Below are positions 1-5,691 of a stretch of 10,838 bases of DNA, piece after piece (position 1 is the stretch's first letter; each line of letters starts with the position of its first letter). The notes under the pieces were generated by a model. The model was given only the letters and a program-made list of their open reading frames with translations. It was not told the DNA's origin and ran no database searches. This DNA is from Bacteroidales bacterium (GTDB lineage: Bacteria; Bacteroidota; Bacteroidia; Bacteroidales; UBA1556), in assembly GCA_029935325.1 (NCBI GenBank), contig JAOZKO010000033.1, forward strand, positions 4,337 through 15,174, in the 5' to 3' direction. The position numbers were made by a program, and so were the translations under genes.

Positions 1-63
1 CATTGAAACACTAAGGTATAAAATAAATTTTAATACAAAACAACAATAGAACCAAATTATTAA

Positions 64-71
64 TAGATTTG
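64..71 (+). promoter_or_regulatory. Possible -7 promoter element for the C1 peptidase gene
   Basis: TAGATTTG matches the Bacteroidota sigma-A -7 consensus TAnnTTTG and lies 32 nt before the ATG at 104. No TTG is visible about 20 bp upstream, so the -33 half is missing or degenerate. The remaining leader is A-rich with no Shine-Dalgarno sequence. This is a motif match only. Confidence 0.35.
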
Positions 72-103
72 TTTTCTTTTTCAAACACTAAAATATCAAA
101 CAT

Positions 104-1492
104 ATGAAACAATTACTAATAATGGCTTTGATAGCTTTTGTTTTACCTTTTTCGCTTAATGCTCAGGAAGATGCAGGAGGCATTAGTACTGAAATGCTAA
201 AGGATATGCATGACAGATATACAAAATCAAACTCTGTAGCTTTACAAAATGCCATACGAAATAATAGCATTAAGGATTTAGCAAAGAATCGTTATTCTAA
301 TGGTTCACAGGATACATATTTTTCCAATAGAGTTGCAACAAAAGGTATTACCAATCAGCAAAAGTCAGGTAGATGTTGGTTATTTACAGGACTTAACGTA
401 TTGCGACCTATGGTAATTGAGAAGTATAATCTTAATGAATTTGAGTTTTCACAATCCTATCTTTTCTTTTATGATCAATTGGAAAAGGCAAATTTGTTTT
501 TAGAGGGAATTATCGATACTAGAGACAAGCCTATGGATGATCGAAAAGTTGATTGGTTACTAAAAAATCCTATTGGTGATGGTGGACAATGGACTGGATT
601 AGTTGATTTAGTTGAAAAATATGGCGCTATACCTGCAGATGTAATGCCAGAGAGCTATCAAGCTGATAATACTGCAATGATGTCGAAATTATTAAGAATG
701 AAGCTTCGTGAAGATGCATTGTTTTTGCGACGCATGGCTGCAAATGGTGATAAGATAAAAGCTATTGAGCGCAAGAAAGTAGAAATGCTATCAGAGATAT
801 ATCGGATTCTAGCATTGAGTCTTGGAGAGCCAATTCAGCAGTTCCAATGGAGATATAAAGACGCTGATGGAAAAACTAGCGAAATGAAGTCCTATACTCC
901 CCAATCATTTTATAAGGAGTTTGTAGGCATTGACTTGAATGACTTTGTAATGTTTATGAACGACCCTAGCAGAGAATATAATAAGCTGTATGAAATTGAA
1001 TATGACAGACATAGAGTTGATGGTAGAAACTGGAAATATATAAATTTAGATATTTCGCAAATTAAAGACTTTGCCAAGGCTTCTATTTTAGACAATCAAG
1101 CTATGTACTTCAGTTGTGATGTTGGTAAACAATTGGATTCCAAAAATGGATATTTAGATTTAGCTAATTACGATTATTCTTCACTTATGGGTGTTAACTT
1201 TGGTATGGACAAAAAGCAGCGCATTCAAACTTATGCAAGTGGATCAAGCCACGGAATGACTTTAGTTGCTGTTGATTTACTTAATGACAAACCTAATAAA
1301 TGGTTATTAGAAAATTCCTGGGGCAAGTCTGGTTTTAATGGCCACCTTATTATGACTGATGATTGGTTTAATGAATATATGTTTCGATTGGTGATTCATA
1401 AGAAATATATAAGTGCTGAAGTTCTGAAAATGCTAGAGATGAAGCCAATAATGCTACCCCCTTGGGATCCAATGTTTAGTCCTGAATTATAG
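104..1492 (+). CDS. Secreted C1-family cysteine aminopeptidase (PepC / bleomycin hydrolase type)
   Basis: This 462-residue papain-like peptidase belongs to the bleomycin hydrolase/PepC family (C1B), whose members trim peptides as aminopeptidases from a barrel-shaped hexamer. The catalytic parts are visible: the oxyanion Gln about residue 85 and nucleophile Cys91 in TNQQKSGRCW, His383 in SSHGMTL, and Asn404 in LLENSWG. The Cys-His distance of about 292 residues fits this family rather than short papains. The C-terminal LPPWDPM (about 450-456) is also a family hallmark; in PepC and Gal6 the C-terminal tail enters the active site. Residues 1-20 form a signal peptide (Lys, hydrophobic core, then LNA before QED), so export to the periplasm or beyond is predicted, unlike the cytosolic PepC of Firmicutes. 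The ATG at 104 is chosen because it begins the signal peptide. The gene is monocistronic and converges with the next gene, 19 nt away. Family is confident; physiological substrate is unknown. Confidence 0.93.
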   Translation: MKQLLIMALIAFVLPFSLNAQEDAGGISTEMLKDMHDRYTKSNSVALQNAIRNNSIKDLAKNRYSNGSQDTYFSNRVATKGITNQQKSGRCWLFTGLNVLRPMVIEKYNLNEFEFSQSYLFFYDQLEKANLFLEGIIDTRDKPMDDRKVDWLLKNPIGDGGQWTGLVDLVEKYGAIPADVMPESYQADNTAMMSKLLRMKLREDALFLRRMAANGDKIKAIERKKVEMLSEIYRILALSLGEPIQQFQWRYKDADGKTSEMKSYTPQSFYKEFVGIDLNDFVMFMNDPSREYNKLYEIEYDRHRVDGRNWKYINLDISQIKDFAKASILDNQAMYFSCDVGKQLDSKNGYLDLANYDYSSLMGVNFGMDKKQRIQTYASGSSHGMTLVAVDLLNDKPNKWLLENSWGKSGFNGHLIMTDDWFNEYMFRLVIHKKYISAEVLKMLEMKPIMLPPWDPMFSPEL

Positions 1493-1511
1493 TTTTGAAG
1501 TACTTAGTGCT

Positions 1512-2009
1512 TTATTCACTAAAAAGTTGATTCTTTAATTTGCTTTGTTTTCTATTTAAAGTCTTTTTTACAAAACTAAGCATAGCTGAAGGCACATTAG
1601 ACTTTCTTTTAGTATAAAAACCTTTATTTAGCTTCATTAGTAGTCTGTTGCGTACATGATTATTAATCACGAAACTAGAATTAGGCTTTTTGTTATATGT
1701 AAAGAACTTTATTCTTTTACTCCTATTCCTATTATTAATAGTACTTTTTTGATTTACTGTATTGCTTGAAGGATTATCCACTGGCTTAGCTTTAAACAAC
1801 CCAAGAATTGTATTAACAATAACACCCAAATACTCAACAAACCTATTGGCTTTTTCCTCACTTTCAAAAAACACCTTATTAATAGTTTCCGTATTTGAGT
1901 TTTCATAACTCAAATCATAATTGGTCTCCCACTCCACATTTGGAACTTTAAAAAACCAATTTCCAAATTCAACAAAACGATCCGACATACTTAATTCTGC
2001 ACCTACCAT
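1512..2009 (-). CDS. Hypothetical basic protein, 165 aa, family not recognised
   Basis: I do not recognise this protein. It is a 165-residue frame with nothing competing in the other frames. The N-terminal half (1-60) is acidic and aromatic, with FGNWFFKV at about 15-22 and several Trp, Phe and Tyr. A short hydrophobic stretch follows at about 60-72, too short and too close to charges to be a clear membrane helix. From about 86 to the end it is Lys/Arg/Asn-rich with almost no acidic residues, which would suit binding to nucleic acid or another polyanion, but that is inference. No signal peptide is visible. The start may be the ATG at 2009 or Met8 (1988); neither has a Shine-Dalgarno sequence. 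It is divergent from the 379-aa gene and has its own promoter candidate at 2071-2102. It could be lineage-restricted. It is probably a real gene, but this rests on length, position and the promoter. Confidence 0.6.
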   Translation of the reverse strand: MVGAELSMSDRFVEFGNWFFKVPNVEWETNYDLSYENSNTETINKVFFESEEKANRFVEYLGVIVNTILGLFKAKPVDNPSSNTVNQKSTINNRNRSKRIKFFTYNKKPNSSFVINNHVRNRLLMKLNKGFYTKRKSNVPSAMLSFVKKTLNRKQSKLKNQLFSE

Positions 2010-2070
2010 ATCTTAATTTACTTAAATTGTTAATTATAAATTTACTAATTCTCTTTTCTTAATAAGATTG

Positions 2071-2102
2071 CAAAAATACCACCACATGTACTGTAAAAGC
2101 AA
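2071..2102 (-). promoter_or_regulatory. Putative promoter for the 165-aa minus-strand gene
   Basis: Read on the minus strand, TTG (2102-2100) is followed after 21 nt by TATTTTTG (2078-2071), matching the Bacteroidota TTTG / TAnnTTTG promoter. Transcription would start near 2065, giving a leader of about 55 nt before the ATG at 2009. The -33 element reads CTTG rather than TTTG. It lies within the divergent region shared with the gene at 2273. Confidence 0.5.
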
Positions 2103-2106
2103 GTAT

Positions 2107-2225
2107 ATTAAGCAATAATATCATACTTAATTCGTTAATTAAGCAGCTTAATTTTAGCTTAATTATTTTCTATAGCTTAATTATGAGCTTAATAATAATT
2201 AAGTTTTATTTGCATTCAGCTTAAT
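2107..2225. repeat. Cluster of AGCTTAAT direct repeats with inverted copies (operator-like)
   Basis: Five exact AGCTTAAT copies lie on the plus strand at 2145-2152, 2156-2163, 2174-2181, 2186-2193 and 2218-2225. Inverted partial copies occur at 2107-2113 (ATTAAGC), 2137-2144 (AATTAAGC) and 2198-2203 (ATTAAG). These form two palindromes: AATTAAGC-A-GCTTAATT (2137-2153) and CTTAAT-AATA-ATTAAG (2188-2203). Start-to-start spacings of the direct copies are 11, 18, 12 and 32, so copies 1, 2, 4 and 5 fall near the same helical face. The last copy sits between the -33 and -7 elements of the promoter for the gene at 2273, where a bound protein would block RNA polymerase. The repeats are directly seen; operator function is inferred. 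Confidence 0.7.
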
Positions 2226-2240
2226 ATTTTATTATCTTTG
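2209..2240 (+). promoter_or_regulatory. Strong-looking Bacteroidota promoter for the 379-aa gene
   Basis: TTTG (2209-2212), a 20-nt spacer and TATCTTTG (2233-2240) match the -33/-7 consensus TTTG-N19-21-TAnnTTTG. Transcription is expected near 2247, leaving a leader of about 25 nt before the ATG at 2273. The spacer contains an AGCTTAAT repeat copy at 2218-2225. This is the best promoter match in the window. Confidence 0.7.
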
Positions 2241-2272
2241 CAAACCATTGGATTCACTATTATTATTAAAGC

Positions 2273-3412
2273 ATGATTGACCAACAGTTTATAAATCAGG
2301 TAGAAGTACTGGATTATCTGCAACATTGCAAAAGCATTGTACCAGGTTTTCGTAAGGCATATGCTTTCTTCTACCATCCTATTTATAAAGAAATACAAAG
2401 TGTTGTAATATCACAAGAAAGCAAGAGCATAAAGCGATTGAGCAGTAGTTCAAAAGAGCTATCCGATAGTATTTACAAATTAAGAACTTCCAAATTAGAG
2501 CTACAATGGGTCGATGAATCGGATATTCCTTTTGAGCAATTATCAAAGTCAACTAATATCCAAAAAAAGGTATTTGATGAACTTAAGCACTATATCCTCC
2601 TATTAAAAACTCCTAACCAATGGGATGGCAATCAGGATTTAATATATATATTCTTTAAGCCTGATGCTAGTAATTTTGGTTTAAAAAAGCTTGATTCAAA
2701 GTTAAGTACCGAACAGAAAAATATAATAGCTAGTTTAATGCAAAGGAGTTTTGCAGCTTTTCATACTCAAAGGAATCAATTCCAAAATGAGAACAATCAA
2801 TTGCGTGAGGACTATAAGCTTATGGGCGAACAACTTAAGGAAATGCAAATTCAAAAGAAGGTTCAAAAGCAAAATCACCATAAAAAGCTAGCTCAATACA
2901 TTACTTATTTAATGGAGACAGAGGTCAATAAACTAAACCTTCATTTGCAATTAACCCAAGAAGCACAATTATATATTCAGAATTATGATGGTCCTATTGA
3001 GCATATAGTAAAAGCTGTTAATAAAACTGTATTAATGGCATATCGCGTACTCGGAAGCATCGAAGGAGGAATACTGCGTATTGAAGAATACTTTCTAAAA
3101 CCTCATTTCGCTGCAGAGCAACATATTGCCAGCCATAGTAGTATTGAATCAATTGCAGACTCGCGTTATGCGCGCACTATACAAATTATGAATCGTATGG
3201 AGAATGCCGCAAGAAAAGTACAAGCGGAAGGCAGAACACTAAGTGGTAGCAATGTTGGGCAAGCTATGGACTCCCCTATTTCAGCACCAGCAATTAGTGA
3301 TGCTATAAAGAAACACCGAAAGAAAATCCAAAGCCTTTGTTCAGAGTATCCCGACGAATGGATATTGATACGAAAATCATTTAAACCTGTGATTAATGCA
3401 TTGAGTGCTTAA
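2273..3412 (+). CDS. Unrecognised putative regulator: sensor-like N-terminus, coiled coil, C-terminal HTH-like region
   Basis: I cannot name this 379-residue protein. Residues 1-165 look like a mixed alpha/beta globular domain, with strand-like segments such as QSVVIS (42-47) and DLIYIFFKP (122-130); its position before a long helix is reminiscent of GAF or PAS-type sensors, but no signature is present. Residues about 160-225 are Gln/Lys/Glu-rich and probably coiled coil. A helical middle (about 226-275) follows. The C-terminal 60 residues contain GSNVGQAMDSPISAPAISDAI (about 325-345, cited here only as a landmark), which can be read as helix, turn, helix, followed by the basic KKHRKKI and a WILIRKSFKPV segment. 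There is no signal peptide or membrane segment, so it should be cytosolic. It has a strong promoter overlapping the AGCTTAAT repeat cluster, which would suit an autoregulated DNA-binding protein. Composition is ordinary for the window. Gene certain, role inferred. Confidence 0.85.
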   Translation: MIDQQFINQVEVLDYLQHCKSIVPGFRKAYAFFYHPIYKEIQSVVISQESKSIKRLSSSSKELSDSIYKLRTSKLELQWVDESDIPFEQLSKSTNIQKKVFDELKHYILLLKTPNQWDGNQDLIYIFFKPDASNFGLKKLDSKLSTEQKNIIASLMQRSFAAFHTQRNQFQNENNQLREDYKLMGEQLKEMQIQKKVQKQNHHKKLAQYITYLMETEVNKLNLHLQLTQEAQLYIQNYDGPIEHIVKAVNKTVLMAYRVLGSIEGGILRIEEYFLKPHFAAEQHIASHSSIESIADSRYARTIQIMNRMENAARKVQAEGRTLSGSNVGQAMDSPISAPAISDAIKKHRKKIQSLCSEYPDEWILIRKSFKPVINALSA

Positions 3413-3486
3413 AGCAAACAAGGCATTATCGCAAAGATTATTTCAAGGAAATGATTGAACTTATTAGGGCATATCACAACAAAGAC

Positions 3487-3494
3487 TATCTTTG
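3487..3494 (+). promoter_or_regulatory. Promoter -7 element for the DEAD-box helicase gene
   Basis: TATCTTTG matches TAnnTTTG exactly and is the same octamer as the -7 element at 2233-2240. TTA at 3464-3466 lies 20 nt upstream as a weak -33 candidate; the nearest TTG (3455-3457) is too far away. Transcription would start near 3500, about 25 nt before the ATG at 3526, so the helicase is probably transcribed separately from the upstream gene. Confidence 0.5.
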
Positions 3495-3525
3495 CAGCAA
3501 TATTTAATAATACAAAACACGATTA

Positions 3526-4893
3526 ATGACATTTGATAATTTTAATTTCGACGAAAAACTAACAGAATCTCTTTATTATATGGGTTTTAACAAGCCCACT
3601 CCCATTCAAGAACAAGCAATTCCAGAAATACTCAATGGACGAGATATGATAGCCACTGCACAAACGGGCACTGGAAAAACAGCTGCTTTTATGCTTCCTG
3701 TACTAAATAAGCTTGCTGTTGAAGCTGCTGACCATATCGATACTCTGGTAGTTGTACCAACTCGTGAGCTGGCTTTGCAAATTGATCAGCAAATACAAGG
3801 CTTTTCATATTATGTAGAAGCTTCCAGTATTGCAATTTATGGCGGAGGTGATGGAGCGAATTTTATAGAGCAAAGGCAAGCCATTGAGAATGGCGTAAAT
3901 ATTATAGTAGCAACCCCCGGTAAACTAATTTCTCATTTGAATATGGGTTATGTGGATTTATCAAAGCTTAAGCATTTTATTCTTGACGAATCAGACCGTA
4001 TGCTTGATATGGGTTTTTCTGATGATATTAATAAAATAATGCAGTATTTGCCTGAAAAGCGACAAAACTTAATGTTCAGTGCTACAATGCCATCACAAAT
4101 ACATAAGCTTACTAAAAAGCTTTTAAGTAATCCTATAGAAATAAAAATTGCTATTTCGAAACCTGCTGCGGGAGTTAAGCAAGAGCAGTTTGAGGTTTAC
4201 GATATGCAAAAAATTCCTTTGATAAACTGGATTGTATCAGAGAGAGTTGATTATCATAGCATATTAATATTTACTTCCACCAAGAAAATGGTAATGGAAG
4301 TTGTAAAAGGGCTAAAGACAAAAGGTATTAAGTCACAAGGGATATCCTCAGATCTGAACCAAAAAGAGCGTGAACAAGTGCTATTGGACTTCCGTTCTCG
4401 CAAAACAAGGATTCTTGTGGCCACGGATGTATTAAGCAGAGGTATTGACATTAAGGATATTAACCTAATTATTAATTTTGATGTACCATCAGATGCCGAA
4501 GATTATGTACATAGGATTGGAAGAACTGCTAGGGCCGAAACCAAAGGCGAAGCAATTACTTTGGTAAATAAGGATGATTCCTACAAAATGATTCGCATAG
4601 AGCGCCTTATAGAACAAAAGGTTGAAAAAATAATTCTTCATGAATCTATAGGTGAAGCTCCTGATTTTAAGAGAAAAACTAGCAGCCAAAATAATAGGAA
4701 TGCTAAGGGAGGATCAAATAAACGATTCTCAAATAAGAACAGAAATAGTAAAGGAGGTTCCAAGAATTACAGCAAAGGCTCTTCTAATTCTAATTCTAAT
4801 TCTAATTCAGGCAATAAACATTCTAATAGCAATAAATCGCGCTGGAAGAAGAAGAATACAAATAACCCTCAAAACAAAAAGCCCCAAAGCTAA
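3526..4893 (+). CDS. DEAD-box ATP-dependent RNA helicase, RhlE-like
   Basis: This 455-residue DEAD-box helicase unwinds or remodels structured RNA using ATP; RhlE-type proteins act in ribosome assembly, RNA decay and cold adaptation. Both RecA-like domains are complete. Seen in order: Q motif with Gln28 (FNKPTPIQ), motif I AQTGTGKT (45-52), Ia PTRELA (78-83), Ib TPGKL (130-134), motif II at 154-157, III SAT (185-187), IV ILIFTS (246-251), V VATDVLSRGIDI (298-309) and VI HRIGRTAR (329-336). Motif II reads DESD instead of DEAD, with Ser156 encoded by tca at 3991-3993. From about 383 to the end is a Gly/Ser/Asn/Lys/Arg-rich disordered tail, basic and likely RNA-binding, including a Ser-Asn run encoded by a hexanucleotide repeat. 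The ATG at 3526 sits at the usual distance before the Q motif. The stop codon lies inside the terminator hairpin. Helicase family is certain; RhlE subfamily is probable. Confidence 0.95.
   Translation: MTFDNFNFDEKLTESLYYMGFNKPTPIQEQAIPEILNGRDMIATAQTGTGKTAAFMLPVLNKLAVEAADHIDTLVVVPTRELALQIDQQIQGFSYYVEASSIAIYGGGDGANFIEQRQAIENGVNIIVATPGKLISHLNMGYVDLSKLKHFILDESDRMLDMGFSDDINKIMQYLPEKRQNLMFSATMPSQIHKLTKKLLSNPIEIKIAISKPAAGVKQEQFEVYDMQKIPLINWIVSERVDYHSILIFTSTKKMVMEVVKGLKTKGIKSQGISSDLNQKEREQVLLDFRSRKTRILVATDVLSRGIDIKDINLIINFDVPSDAEDYVHRIGRTARAETKGEAITLVNKDDSYKMIRIERLIEQKVEKIILHESIGEAPDFKRKTSSQNNRNAKGGSNKRFSNKNRNSKGGSKNYSKGSSNSNSNSNSGNKHSNSNKSRWKKKNTNNPQNKKPQS
4782..4808 (+). repeat. Hexanucleotide TTCTAA tandem repeat inside the helicase tail
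   Basis: Four perfect TTCTAA units (4782-4805) plus a partial TTC encode alternating Ser-Asn in the disordered C-terminal tail of the helicase. Because the unit is 6 bp, slippage would add or remove Ser-Asn pairs without shifting the frame, so it can change tail length but not switch the gene off. Confidence 0.8.
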
Positions 4894-4910
4894 TAGCTTT
4901 GAGGCTTTTT
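4876..4910. terminator. Bidirectional rho-independent terminator overlapping the helicase stop codon
   Basis: A 16-bp stem pairs 4876-4891 with 4895-4910 around a 3-nt loop, with one C-A mismatch (4884/4902). The core is GC-containing and the ends are A5 and T5, so a T-tract follows the stem on either strand. It lies between convergent genes: the helicase (ending 4893, plus) and the lipoprotein (ending 4932, minus). The helicase TAA at 4891-4893 spans the last stem base and the loop, so the last codons of the gene form the left arm. Confidence 0.88.
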
Positions 4911-4931
4911 ATAAGTTTATTATATGTCAAT

Positions 4932-5534
4932 CTAAAATCTAGCCTTCTTGCTTTTAGCTGACTTTGTACTATAATCATAATACTTAAGTGCTCCCTTATA
5001 ATAACCACTTACAGCTTTTCCATTTTCATCAGTTCCTTCAAATGAAAGCTCATATTCAGCACCATTACTTATTACAGTAACTTTTCCATCCTCAAGGCTT
5101 GCTTCAAAACCAGTTTCATCAGCTATACTATAATTAAGAACTAAATCAGCATAAGTAATTGTTTTTGATGCATAAGTTTCATTTTCATCATAAATATAAT
5201 CTCCGATATCAAGTTTATCGCCTTGTGAAGAATACATTTCAAAGATAATCCCATCACCTGTTCCTGATAATGAATCAATTTCGCCATTAGATTCGTGAAC
5301 CGTAAAACCTGATGATAATAATACTAAATCTGTATTATATGTACTATCTTCTAGTCCGTAATTCTCAAGATAACCCGCCGCTAATGGATATTCAGTATTA
5401 TCATACTTTATATGACTCTTAAGAACTACTACTGGTGGAGTAACTTCCTCTTCCTCATCTTTTTCGCAGCTTACAAATGTGATTGTGGTCATTAAAATAA
5501 CTAAGCCTAAAAATAATTTAATTGTCTTATTCAT
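4932..5534 (-). CDS. Putative surface-exposed lipoprotein, 200 aa, function unknown
   Basis: The 200-residue product starts with Lys4 and Lys6, a hydrophobic segment at about 7-20 and a lipobox TFVSC with Cys23, so signal peptidase II processing and lipidation are predicted. Directly after Cys comes EKDEEEE. An acidic run with Lys at about +3 matches the lipoprotein export signal described in Capnocytophaga and Bacteroides, which sends lipoproteins to the outer face of the outer membrane. The rest (about 38-190) is rich in Tyr, Gly, Asp and Thr with alternating hydrophobic residues, suggesting a beta-sandwich or calycin-like fold, but I recognise no family or catalytic motif. The start is fixed by the signal peptide. 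It lies 157 nt downstream of lon on the same strand, with no clear promoter motif between, so readthrough from lon is possible. It ends at the bidirectional terminator. Lipoprotein call is strong; role unknown. Confidence 0.85.
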   Translation of the reverse strand: MNKTIKLFLGLVILMTTITFVSCEKDEEEEVTPPVVVLKSHIKYDNTEYPLAAGYLENYGLEDSTYNTDLVLLSSGFTVHESNGEIDSLSGTGDGIIFEMYSSQGDKLDIGDYIYDENETYASKTITYADLVLNYSIADETGFEASLEDGKVTVISNGAEYELSFEGTDENGKAVSGYYKGALKYYDYSTKSAKSKKARF

Positions 5535-5691
5535 TTATCCTATAATTAATTAATATTGCCTACTCTATAAGCTTTTCAGCATCCGCTTTATGTTTTAATT
5601 TATGATTAACGCTATAATAATTGAAATAATATATTTATTATGAGTTTTATTATGAAATATATATTACATAAAACTGCTTAAAAAAATAACG
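5535..5691. other. Lon-lipoprotein intergenic region with short direct repeats
   Basis: This 157-bp AT-rich gap holds no gene. TTTATTATGA occurs twice in near-tandem (5634-5643 and 5646-5655). No CAAAnnTA octamer, the minus-strand form of the -7 element, was found, and there is no hairpin with a T-tract after the lon stop. Hence neither a lon terminator nor a lipoprotein promoter can be assigned from motifs. Confidence 0.4.

Noticed and set aside
1504..1522. Hairpin TTAGTG-N7-CACTAA between the convergent genes at 1492 and 1512
   Set aside because: Only 6 bp, AT-rich, and no T-tract follows it on either strand, so it is not convincing as a terminator.
2107..2225. The repeat cluster as a CRISPR-like array or replication origin
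   Set aside because: Units are 8 bp with irregular 3-24 nt gaps and no spacer pattern; no DnaA-box consensus TTATCCACA or origin-linked genes are nearby. Promoter overlap makes operators the simpler reading.
2216..2398. A 60-codon minus-strand open frame over the promoter and start of the 379-aa gene
   Set aside because: Antisense to a well-supported gene and its promoter, with no motif or promoter of its own.
2273..2770. Assigning a GAF or PAS domain to the N-terminus of the 379-aa protein
   Set aside because: Only the general layout suggests it; no diagnostic residues were visible, so it is kept as a possibility and not as an annotation.
4652..4942. A 96-codon plus-strand open frame
   Set aside because: Lies out of frame over the helicase tail; its Leu-Ile repeats are just the hexanucleotide repeat read in another frame, and it crosses the terminator.
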